Part shown: piece by piece, positions 1 to 7,368 of the stretch | Layout of the letters: every line of letters starts with the position of its first letter | Numbering within the stretch: position 1 is the first letter of the stretch | NCBI GenBank assembly: GCA_002697225.1 | Contig: NZUQ01000097.1 | Coordinates: 7,052 to 21,581, forward strand | Length of the DNA: 14,530 bases | Source: Candidatus Poribacteria bacterium | GTDB taxonomy: Bacteria; Poribacteria; WGA-4E; UBA9662 | Direction: 5' to 3' | The notes under the pieces: generated by a model | Database searches by the model: none | The model's input: only the letters and a program-made list of their open reading frames with translations | What the model was told of the DNA's origin: nothing | Made by a program: the position numbers and the translations under genes

Positions 1-1595
1 CCAGGACCTACATTGAAAATCCAATGGGTCAAGTTGACTGCACCTTTTCGATGGATCCAAGTCAAAGTGGTAAAGAACGTGATCACGATCGACAATACAA
101 CCGCCAAAAGCATCCACTGTGTCAGTCTCATGTTTCTGGACGGAAGATGATGAATGTTTGCTAAGCGAAAATTCTGGATCGAGTATGCCATTAACGATTG
201 CGATGACCAATTAGGAATAGAAGATCTGTCAAAACTCAACAAGATTAGGTTACGAACTCCTAACGCACGCCCACCAAAGATCATGCGAAAAAAACTGAAT
301 GGAGTGAAACCAACATTGACTAGCAAACATCCTGCATTGGAAACATGCCAAGCTGCTGTAGTGGCCAAAATCCACATCAGTAGGATAAATAAGATGGCTA
401 TCCAAACCGACATCCCCATTGTAACTGCCATCGTCCCCATAAACACGAAACCGCCGACCATACCCAACAGAGCAGAACGATAAGATAACGGCTCATTTTT
501 ATCATCTATTAAGACCGAGTCAACTGGATTAGTAAAGGTCTTTTGACAAACAGCGAGGAGATGTTTTCGTGCTTGCCAAGTCGAAACGGCCATTAGGACT
601 AAGACCGCACCCATTACCTGTTGCTGTGTATTGACACGAGCGATGGAGAAAGCAGAGATAGCAACTTCCTGAAACTTGTAGAATAAGAAAAAAAACCAAA
701 TACTAATAGTCACGTCAGGTAGCAAGAAGTAAGTAACGCCAACAACCGATAGCCGAAGCCGAAATAAAAGTGGCCATCCACTGACAATAGCTAGCCACGG
801 TTTGTTGGGAAAGAATTGCCGAATTGGGTAATCGAGGGGGATATTAGGAAAAAAGGGATAGAATTGATGCAAACCCCGCACCAGATGAACCGCAACGGCG
901 AATGTAATACCAAAAATAAAGAACCGATTACGAAATACGGGTTGAAACGCTTTCTGATTCAGATCTGCTTGAGTTAAATTGGCGGCAACTTGCACTAGTG
1001 GAAAAGTGTATCGAACGCGCTCCACCCACTGACGACGTAGAATGACCGCCCAACAACAAACCGAAAAGAAGAAAGATAACCCGAAAATGGCAGCGATAGC
1101 GACAGGCCTAACCCAAATCTTCCATGGAATCGTTTGATGTGAATCAATGCCAATCCAAAACTTGTTTAAGGCAGATTGATCAGTAACATAGAGCCACTCT
1201 TTCAAATGTGGAAGAATCAGTTCTGCCCACTGATTCTCCGAAGTAGAAAAATAGGCAGGAGCAGCAACATAAGGAAAAATAAACTCCATCAACCCATAAC
1301 CAGGAACGGAAGCAGCAGCGGTTATCATAACCCAACAGAGCGTTAATTCTGCCGTATTAAAAGATGCGGCTGGTCCAAATCGGGAAAGGATCGGATTGAG
1401 TAAGAAAGCAAAAATAGTTAAGCAGAAAACACTGCCAACTGGTAAGTGGTTGGCGATGAACTGACCAAAACCGTTAAGATGAATATAACCATAAAGTCCT
1501 GTTTGAAGGGCAATCCATATGAAAGTCAAGGGTAGGATTCTGAAGTAACGAATCGTGAATGGTTGTCCTTTTTGATACTGTTGATTCAATTTCAA
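1..1595 (-). CDS. DUF6785/DUF6784-type polytopic membrane protein (C-terminus cut by window edge)
   Basis: About 531 codons read without a stop from 1595 down to base 1, where the window ends. The product is a very hydrophobic multi-pass inner-membrane protein. It aligns along its length with the plus-strand protein at 7369-9288: shared blocks are LRRQW followed by R-x-TFP (near 1040-1000), a S-EN-W-EL segment (near 1235-1210), an FLFY segment (near 680) and a GxRxLGxxNLxxLS segment (near 265-230). The family is known from uncultured bacteria and has no established function; its topology suggests transport. The conserved RAESG-like site of the paralog is here replaced by a VSNAG-like sequence (near 330), so the two proteins may differ in activity. 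No ATG lies near the N-terminus. The TTG at 1595 was chosen because it has AGGT nine bases upstream and places the first helix as in the paralog; TTG at 1622 is an alternative, and an in-frame TGA lies just beyond it. Confidence 0.8.
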   Translation of the reverse strand, partial: MKLNQQYQKGQPFTIRYFRILPLTFIWIALQTGLYGYIHLNGFGQFIANHLPVGSVFCLTIFAFLLNPILSRFGPAASFNTAELTLCWVMITAAASVPGYGLMEFIFPYVAAPAYFSTSENQWAELILPHLKEWLYVTDQSALNKFWIGIDSHQTIPWKIWVRPVAIAAIFGLSFFFSVCCWAVILRRQWVERVRYTFPLVQVAANLTQADLNQKAFQPVFRNRFFIFGITFAVAVHLVRGLHQFYPFFPNIPLDYPIRQFFPNKPWLAIVSGWPLLFRLRLSVVGVTYFLLPDVTISIWFFFLFYKFQEVAISAFSIARVNTQQQVMGAVLVLMAVSTWQARKHLLAVCQKTFTNPVDSVLIDDKNEPLSYRSALLGMVGGFVFMGTMAVTMGMSVWIAILFILLMWILATTAAWHVSNAGCLLVNVGFTPFSFFRMIFGGRALGVRNLILLSFDRSSIPNWSSQSLMAYSIQNFRLANIHHLPSRNMRLTQWMLLAVVLSIVITFFTTLTWIHRKGAVNLTHWIFNVGP

Positions 1596-2503
1596 TCTGT
1601 ATTTACCTGTATCCAGCGACAAGACGGTTGTAGAGGCATGTCACTTCGTCTTTGACCGGAACGCGATCCTACGGCAAACTTGTATCTGGAAAACTGTGTC
1701 CGCCGGCACTTAGTAGATTCAGAGAGACTTGGAGGAACTGTAGTGTTACACTCGAGGTCACAGATGCCTGGCCCATCTATAATTTTGTAGAGAACAAATC
1801 AAAAGTATACGTTTAGCTTCGATTTGACTGCTACAAGTTAATTCTTCAGATACTCATTTGTTTTAACTCTTCGTGGATAATACCAAAATGGCATTTCCAT
1901 TTCAATGATGCTTTGTTACCTTAATTACTTCTCTATTAGTTTGGGGTTGAACCATATGACGAACCTCTTAGTTACCAAGTTGTTGGACAAACTTAGGCCT
2001 TCTAATGTACCCCACTGCAATATATCTTTGAAATCCATCTATTTCCCAGCTCGTAGAAAAGGCTAAATGCTAGCGTGACGTAGTCATGAAACTATTGTTC
2101 AGCTCATTGTTACAGATAGCCCCCAACCATAGCAAGATTACCAGCACCTACAACATCAGCAGCAGTTTTAGATATGTCTTGAGGACATCGACAACTCACC
2201 TCCTACTAAGGTTTCAGGCACCGATGCGGGTAGGTGAGTGAACAACAATGTTTGAAACATTCAAGACTGTCTAACAATGCTGTTCATAACAACGTGATTT
2301 CTAATATATGTACCAGTATTAGTAAGTTCACCAACATCATGGTCACAAGAGGTATTCTAAATTATAACTCCAAGCCAAAAAGGGACGTCCAACATAAAGC
2401 CGAGAAGTGTTCAGATTTTGTGAGCGATGCCCTAAATCGCACATTGCGAAACAACTAACTCCAGATGAAAGTGCTATTAAAGTCTAGAAAATTATAAAAT
2501 CAG
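1596..2503. other. Long intergenic region, no supportable gene
   Basis: About 900 bases between two minus-strand genes. Every frame is broken by frequent stops. A plus-strand open frame of 74 codons (2234-2458, GTG start) has no ribosome site and no family resemblance. Short protein-like minus-strand readings occur near 2360-2280 and 2175-2112 in different frames. They suggest remnants of a decayed gene, but I could not assign a family. The part next to the gene at 1595 must hold that gene's promoter, but no convincing -35/-10 pair stood out. Confidence 0.5.
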
Positions 2504-3538
2504 TTAAATTGAAACGTCTGTCAATTCTTGATTATACGCAAACAGTGCTGGTGTTCCTCCAGTATGCAAAAAAATCACAGTTTGATCGGAAGAAATTTTG
2601 CCTTTTCGAATATGATCAATCAAACCTGCAAAGGCTTTACTAGTATATACTGGATCGAGAAAAACACCTTCCATTTGTGCAACAATTTTCAGTGCCTGAA
2701 TACATTCCGGGGTCAGCACTCCATATGCCTGCCCGATATAGGCATCAGTATTATTGATTTCGTCACCATCTATCTGAATATCCAACTTCAAAAGTTCGGC
2801 TGCACTGTTAGCGGCTTGCTGAATACGATCAATTTTATCCTCCCAATAAATTGGCGATACCCCTACCGATTGTAACTTCATACCCAATGCTTTTGACCCG
2901 AGGATCAATCCGGCTTGCGTTCCACCTGCTGACCCAGCATAGATCAAGTCAGCTTCAATTCCCATTTCCTGCTGTTGCTGATGAATTTCAGCCATACACC
3001 AAGAGAAAGCAACCGCAGCCAAAGCAGTGGACCGAGGCGCTGCAATTACGTACGGCCTAAGACCATCCGCCCGTAATTGATCCGCTAAAGCGTATTTAAC
3101 AACATCCAGCTCAGGACCAAACGGTGCATCGACCAATTCGACATTCGCACCCGTCAGATGACCCAAAAGTAGATTTCCTTGCACGAAACTCTTATGGTCA
3201 CGAGAAAGGCGTAGGTAGCATTTCAATCCCAACTGGGCAGCCACCGCCGCAGCTTGACGACAGTGGTTCGATTGTGCGGTCGCGCCATGTACTATAGTGT
3301 CAGCTCCCTGATACATGGCTTCACCAATAGTAAAAGTCAACTGGCGAATCTTATTCCCACCAAAAGCTACCCCTGAACAATCCTCACGTTTAATGTAAAT
3401 TTTTGGTCCTCCTAGCGCTTCTGACAAACGAGGACAGGGTTCCAATGGGGTAGGATAATGCCCAATATTTACTTGCGGCAACGATTCAATCCTCCGGCAG
3501 AGGTCTAACCTAGTCACAATACTGTTTTCTTGATTCAT
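2504..3538 (-). CDS. PLP-dependent D-cysteine desulfhydrase / ACC deaminase family protein
   Basis: The 344-residue length is normal for the fold-type II PLP family holding D-cysteine desulfhydrase (DcyD) and 1-aminocyclopropane-1-carboxylate deaminase. Visible marks: substrate-entry segment HYPTPLEPCPRL (about 27-38); KREDCSG-FGGNK with the PLP-binding lysine at K63; the SNHCRQ segment (90-95) that contacts the substrate carboxylate; the Gly/Thr-rich phosphate cup AGSAGGTQAG (201-210); and the C-terminal LDPVYTSKAF and HTGGTPALFAY motifs. Known members eliminate sulfide or ammonia from D-cysteine or ACC, giving pyruvate or 2-oxobutyrate in the cytoplasm. The VYTSKAF and HTGGTPALFAY forms fit desulfhydrase-like enzymes better than true ACC deaminases, but the substrate is not settled. 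It is last in the minus-strand run, 104 bases after the PHP gene. The ATG has purine-rich AGAAGAAA upstream rather than a strong ribosome site. Confidence 0.88.
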   Translation of the reverse strand: MNQENSIVTRLDLCRRIESLPQVNIGHYPTPLEPCPRLSEALGGPKIYIKREDCSGVAFGGNKIRQLTFTIGEAMYQGADTIVHGATAQSNHCRQAAAVAAQLGLKCYLRLSRDHKSFVQGNLLLGHLTGANVELVDAPFGPELDVVKYALADQLRADGLRPYVIAAPRSTALAAVAFSWCMAEIHQQQQEMGIEADLIYAGSAGGTQAGLILGSKALGMKLQSVGVSPIYWEDKIDRIQQAANSAAELLKLDIQIDGDEINNTDAYIGQAYGVLTPECIQALKIVAQMEGVFLDPVYTSKAFAGLIDHIRKGKISSDQTVIFLHTGGTPALFAYNQELTDVSI

Positions 3539-3642
3539 AGAATTTCTTCTAATCCACCTTCTTTCCTCTTTGGAAAATATCTGTATTTTTCAACTCGATC
3601 TTCTCCAATACAATTTCAAGCTTTAAGATTTGATTTTCTACT

Positions 3643-4374
3643 TTACATTGCTAGTAGGTGTTCTTGGGAAACACCAATTTGATTCAGAGTTCGGAGATCT
3701 GTTTGATCATATTTTATTTCGTGTGGTTTATGAGCATCAGTACCTAAGGCAAATTTGATTCCAACCTGTTGACCCAAAATTATTAATTCTTTAAAGAAAT
3801 CCGGGCTACTTCCCAAATGACGTGGGTTGAGTTCAAAAGCAACCTGATTTTCAGCCGCTTTGGACAAAACACACTCCAGTTGATGTCGATCATAGCTAGC
3901 CAATACAGCCGAATGATCTATATCACGAACCTTAGCTAACAAAAATGGATGTGGAATAATAGTCGTGTAACCCCAGTCGATCGCACCTTCAATCATCTGG
4001 AGGTGATGCTGAGCATATGCCGATGGACTTCTTTCAATTGGGTTTTCCACGTGACTGAGGTGATAATGATTGGAAGCAACCAAGACAAAATCAAATTGTT
4101 TTGCAGTCGCGATATCAAGAACAATAGTGCATCGATCTATTTGTGATGCCTCGCAACCTATCTGAACATTGATATTTGGACAAAGCTTATCTCGAAGACT
4201 AAAATTTTCTAATAACTTTTGCTCCCGAGACGGATCTAAATAATCAATATGATCAGAAATGCCAATGGTTTCAAGTCCGGCCTTTTCTGCCTCACTAATG
4301 ATTCGTTCCATAGTCATTTCATCAGATGCACATTGAGAAAGAGTGCTGTGAATCTGCATATTATGAAGTCGCAT
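3643..4374 (-). CDS. PHP-domain metal-dependent phosphoesterase-like protein
   Basis: A 243-residue protein of the PHP (polymerase and histidinol phosphatase) superfamily, in which one to three metals in a TIM-like barrel hydrolyse phosphate esters. The metal-binding motifs appear in order: QIHSTLS (7-13), SDH (D41, H42), GCEAS (E75), ASNHYH (H103), IIPHPF (H142) and GTDAH (D213, H215). The first motif is normally HxH; here the first His is Gln (Q7-I-H9), so one metal site may be altered. The start was set at 4374 because AAGGGG lies six bases upstream (complement of 4381-4386). An upstream in-frame ATG at 4416 would add 14 residues without a comparable site. The substrate is unknown: histidinol phosphate is possible, but no his genes are nearby, so a sugar or nucleotide phosphate is equally likely. 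It is the fourth gene of the minus-strand run. Confidence 0.85.
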   Translation of the reverse strand: MRLHNMQIHSTLSQCASDEMTMERIISEAEKAGLETIGISDHIDYLDPSREQKLLENFSLRDKLCPNINVQIGCEASQIDRCTIVLDIATAKQFDFVLVASNHYHLSHVENPIERSPSAYAQHHLQMIEGAIDWGYTTIIPHPFLLAKVRDIDHSAVLASYDRHQLECVLSKAAENQVAFELNPRHLGSSPDFFKELIILGQQVGIKFALGTDAHKPHEIKYDQTDLRTLNQIGVSQEHLLAM

Positions 4375-4380
4375 CGATTT

Positions 4381-4386
4381 CCCCTT
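4381..4386 (-). promoter_or_regulatory. Ribosome binding site deciding the PHP gene start
   Basis: AAGGGG on the minus strand, six bases before the ATG at 4374. It favours this start over the upstream in-frame ATG at 4416. Confidence 0.65.
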
Positions 4387-4502
4387 ATTCATAAAGTATC
4401 TGGTTGATCGATCCAAAATTTAGATTGTAGCCACCGAATTTAGACAACCAATTTAATTTTAGAGCGTGTGCTAAGTAAACATCCCATCCAATCAGCCTCA
4501 GA

Positions 4503-5186
4503 TTATAGGACGGATCGTGTTGGCCAGATTCCCTCTTTCCAGTATCCCCACATATTATCCGGTGTTTCGAACATAATGTCGTTCACATCTCCCACCTTAA
4601 TCTACTAACTGTGGCCATGCGAATCTCAGAACCACAATTTTTGCTGGCGCTGTGCATCATATAATGATGCCAAGAAACAGGTTGTCCCACCGAACCGAAG
4701 GTTTTTACCAGTTGCGGCAACGTTTCACATAAGCTTCCATTCCATTAAGAATCGAATGAGTCTTAAAGTATTCCGCCGCCATAAGATGCGTTCCTAGCCA
4801 AAAAATGAGCCCTCCAGCTCAAGGGACAACATCATTTAGGTTCATAGTAGTTCCAAGGGTGAAAGTACTGACAACTCCTTCAATTGTATAAACATCCATA
4901 TGACTTTTTCAGGCAGGGCCCAATCGTTTCCTCCTGTCGGATAGACCATCTTGCAAAACAGATTATCGGAAACCTCCAGAGAGACTCAATATCAGGATGA
5001 TTGGAGCGGGGAGATTTCCTGTTGGCCCAGCATTGATTCACGTTTCCGGATCGTTTCGATCAGCATCTATATGTTGCCAGATCATATCAACTGCCTTTTT
5101 GATCAATCGATCAGAAACTGTATTATGTTTAATGATATACCCGTTTCTCCCGAAGAATTGCTATCTTCCGTGGTAAAATAAGACAT
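4503..5186 (-). pseudogene. Phytanoyl-CoA dioxygenase family pseudogene (PhyH-like)
   Basis: No single frame is open, but successive minus-strand frames read as one Fe(II)/2-oxoglutarate dioxygenase of the PhyH family. From ATG 5186: MSYFTTED, a frameshift, then FFGRNGYIIKHNTVSD and DADRNDPET followed by TGA where Trp is expected. Then come AGPTGNLP, a shift to HPDIESLW, and another shift to MVYPTGGNDWALPEK. A further shift reads HMDVYT with the iron-binding HxD (4902-4894), then LNDVVP, a TGA, and GGLIFWLGTH. Later frames give WHHYMMHSASKNCG with the distal His (4654-4652), RMATVSRLRW, and finally FETPDNMWGYWKEG ending at TAA 4505-4503. The remnant is close to full length with at least four frameshifts and three internal stops. 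A purine-rich AAGGAG precedes the ATG. Its place and strand suggest it was the third gene of the minus-strand operon before decay. Assembly errors could explain one lesion, not all. Confidence 0.85.
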
Positions 5187-5222
5187 ACGTTTATACACTC
5201 TCCTTACAGGTAAAACTAGCAA

Positions 5223-6011
5223 TTATGACTTTGGCAATGCTCGGACTGATCCCGTGGACATACCTCCATCAACCAGCAGAGTTTGACCTGACACATACTG
5301 GCTAGCATCGGAAGCCAGAAACACCACTGCACCGTCCAAATCCTGTGGTCTCCCTGGACGTTTGAGAGGGATCCGATCAACCAAATATTCAACCCACTCT
5401 TGATCCTCGTAAAGCACTTGGTTTTGAAAGGTTTTAAACCATCCAGGAGCAATACAGTTAACTGTGATACCAAATGGCCCCCAATCGTCAGCTAAACTCA
5501 TGGTAAGTTGTTTTGTCCCACCGCGACTAGCACAATACGGAGCGAGCCCTGCATAACCAAAAACAGATGTTAGCGAACCAATGTTGATAATTCGACCGTA
5601 GTTACAGGGAATCATATATTTGGCGACAGCTTGAGAAACGAAAAAAGTCCCTTTTAGGTTAGTATCTACTACAGTATCCCAGTCATCCCAAGTAATTTCC
5701 ATTGATGGTTTGCGAATGTTACAGCCAGCGTTATTAACAAGTATATCGATTTTCTGATAGTATTCTATCGTAGCTTGAGCCATATTTTGAATGCTATCGT
5801 GGTTTCTAACATCGAGTTCAAGGGGAAGAACTCTTCTGCCCATATCTTCGATTTCCTTTTTGAAATCGTGTAATGAATCAATATTTCGGCTGGTGATGAC
5901 CAAATCCGCACCGGATTTAGCCAACGCCCGACCCATGTATTGACCAAGCCCTCGACTTGTACCAGTTACTATTACAACTTTGCCTGATAAATCAAAAAAG
6001 TTGTCTACCAT
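5223..6011 (-). CDS. Short-chain dehydrogenase/reductase (SDR), FabG/glucose dehydrogenase-like
   Basis: 262 residues, the usual size of a classical SDR acting in the cytoplasm with NAD(P). Visible: cofactor loop TGTSRGLG (16-23), a basic SRN at the end of strand 2 (41-43) that leans toward NADPH, LDVRN (66-70), NNAG (93-96), catalytic Ser in NIGS (S146), catalytic Tyr in YCASR (Y159), the APGWFKT segment (188-194), and the C-terminal SGQTLLVDGG. The active-site motif is YxxxR rather than YxxxK: codon CGC at 163 replaces the nearly invariant lysine. The rest of the fold looks intact, so this may be a family-specific variant rather than decay. Likely role: oxidation or reduction of a sugar, polyol or other secondary alcohol, with the MDR gene 68 bases upstream. 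A GAGG lies about nine bases before the ATG. Confidence 0.88.
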   Translation of the reverse strand: MVDNFFDLSGKVVIVTGTSRGLGQYMGRALAKSGADLVITSRNIDSLHDFKKEIEDMGRRVLPLELDVRNHDSIQNMAQATIEYYQKIDILVNNAGCNIRKPSMEITWDDWDTVVDTNLKGTFFVSQAVAKYMIPCNYGRIINIGSLTSVFGYAGLAPYCASRGGTKQLTMSLADDWGPFGITVNCIAPGWFKTFQNQVLYEDQEWVEYLVDRIPLKRPGRPQDLDGAVVFLASDASQYVSGQTLLVDGGMSTGSVRALPKS

Positions 6012-6079
6012 TACCGTCTTACCTCGTTTCTAAGTTCAAAATTCAAAACACGGAATATATGAATCACTAGGGGTTCATA

Positions 6080-7108
6080 TCATGGGTTCAAAACCACCTT
6101 CACCAATCCTTTTTCCTTATCGTACAATCTTTGAAACCATTCAGCCCCGTTAGCCAGCGGAACTTCTGCGCTCAATATTGTATCAACATCGATCTCTCCC
6201 CGTTCGATCATCTCAAGAGCCGCCGGATATTCGCCGCAAATGGCGCAGCTTCCTTGTAACCGAAGTTGCTGGGTGACAACTTTTTGGAGTGGCAGATTAA
6301 CGTTTGGCGCCAAGTTGCCAACCAACGTAACCGTTCCACCACGGCGCACACTATCAATAGCTGTCTGAACCGTAGAGTCAATACCAACAGCCTCAAAAGC
6401 AATATCTGCACCTCGTCCATGTGTTAGTTCTTTAATCTTTTCTAGCACATCTTCATCAGCTCTAACACCTAGATCTGCCCCCAGTTTTCTGGCCAACTCC
6501 AATCGTTCCAGCTCCAAGTCAACAACGATAATTCTTCCGCAACCCGCAGCTCGAAGCGCCTGCACGATAAACGAACCAATCATTCCCGCGCCCACTACCA
6601 CGGCAGAATCGTTGACAGATATCGGAGTGAGTCCTACTGCATGCAACGCTACTGCAACCGGCTCGACCATAGCAGCTTGAGTGAAAGAAACTTTTTCAGG
6701 AATTTCATACAAAACGTGATGAGGTACGGCAACATATTCGGCAAAAGCACCATGGCGACGGTATTCTCCTGGGGAAACCCCCAGCACTATCCTACCTTCA
6801 CTCAAATTGTACAAACCTTTTCGTGTGTACCAATCTTCCAATTTATAGATGGTCGAATCAAAAGTAACTCTATCACCAATACACCAATGTTTCACCTCAG
6901 ATCCCGTCTCCACAATCTCACCAGATGCCTCATGTCCCATAATCAGGGGTGGAATACGACGACCACTGCTCCCATCCATTCCATGAACATCACTACCACA
7001 AATACCGCAAGCTTTTACCTTAATTAGGACTTCGTCTGGTTCATATTCCGGTTTCGGAACATCTTTGTAGACAAGTGCATTGTAATCCTCTAAAACCAGA
7101 GCTTTCAT
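6080..7108 (-). CDS. Zinc-type medium-chain alcohol/polyol dehydrogenase (MDR) lacking structural-zinc cysteines
   Basis: 342 residues, the usual size of sorbitol/threonine/galactitol-phosphate dehydrogenase-like MDR enzymes. The catalytic domain shows CGICGSD (ligand C37), GHEASGE (H59, E60) and E149 in VEPVAVALHA. The nucleotide domain shows VVGAGMIG (171-178) and an acidic D197 after the next strand, which favours NAD. The lobe that normally binds structural zinc through four cysteines reads YKLEDWYTRKG...NLS, with Lys89, Asp92, Thr95 and Ser103 where Cys is expected; the flanking sequence is well conserved, so alignment is clear. The catalytic zinc site is intact, so the enzyme is probably active. 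It is first in the minus-strand run, with AGGAGG five bases before the ATG, and is divergent from the membrane protein at 7369. Probable substrate: a polyol or sugar acid, not determinable further. Confidence 0.9.
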   Translation of the reverse strand: MKALVLEDYNALVYKDVPKPEYEPDEVLIKVKACGICGSDVHGMDGSSGRRIPPLIMGHEASGEIVETGSEVKHWCIGDRVTFDSTIYKLEDWYTRKGLYNLSEGRIVLGVSPGEYRRHGAFAEYVAVPHHVLYEIPEKVSFTQAAMVEPVAVALHAVGLTPISVNDSAVVVGAGMIGSFIVQALRAAGCGRIIVVDLELERLELARKLGADLGVRADEDVLEKIKELTHGRGADIAFEAVGIDSTVQTAIDSVRRGGTVTLVGNLAPNVNLPLQKVVTQQLRLQGSCAICGEYPAALEMIERGEIDVDTILSAEVPLANGAEWFQRLYDKEKGLVKVVLNP

Positions 7109-7113
7109 TTATT

Positions 7114-7119
7114 CCTCCT
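7114..7119 (-). promoter_or_regulatory. Strong ribosome binding site of the MDR gene
   Basis: AGGAGG on the minus strand, five bases before ATG 7108. It is the strongest such site in the minus-strand run and is consistent with this being the lead gene. Confidence 0.75.
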
Positions 7120-7222
7120 ATTGATTCGAATACTCAATGCAAACGATGGAAAAAGATTTATTCTAAGCATCAGGTAAATGCACAAAAGTCTTTTTACCGC
7201 ATATTGAATTATCTTTGCTATG

Positions 7223-7236
7223 TTACGCGTTACGCG
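7223..7236. repeat. Tandem 7-bp direct repeat (TTACGCG x2)
   Basis: Two adjoining perfect copies of TTACGCG in an otherwise A+T-rich divergent promoter region. The position suits an operator, but two short copies alone are weak evidence. Confidence 0.4.
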
Positions 7237-7368
7237 AACTCTATTTTACACTAAATAACGTAATTTCTTAAAAAATAATCTTGAAGCCACCTAAGTTAGT
7301 CACTATGATTTATGCCAATAATATATGAAATAGATGCAATCTATGAATTGGGAGCCGTATTAACCCAT

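Larger units (their letters stand above)
7109..7311. promoter_or_regulatory. Divergent intergenic region, probable shared control region
   Basis: About 200 A+T-rich bases between the minus-strand MDR gene and the plus-strand membrane protein; both must be expressed from here. On the plus strand TTTACA (7245-7250) with a 17-base gap to TTAAAA (7268-7273) is a possible weak promoter. On the minus strand TAGAAT (complement of 7158-7163) resembles a -10, but its -35 is poor. A tandem TTACGCG pair and an imperfect palindrome at 7253-7266 (AAATAACGTAATTT) lie between them and could bind a regulator. No regulator gene is in the window. Confidence 0.4.

Noticed and set aside
154..483. Plus-strand open frame of 109 codons
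   Set aside because: It lies entirely antisense to the clearly coding membrane protein on the minus strand and has no family resemblance or ribosome site.
2234..2458. Plus-strand frame of 74 codons with GTG start
   Set aside because: No ribosome site, no recognisable motif and no neighbour context; it is better explained as a chance frame in a decayed spacer.
4951..5181. Plus-strand frame of 76 codons
   Set aside because: It is antisense to the phytanoyl-CoA dioxygenase remnant, whose motifs are on the other strand.
5216..5473. Minus-strand frame of 85 codons overlapping the SDR gene
   Set aside because: It is a shifted frame of the SDR coding sequence; all SDR motifs are in the longer frame.
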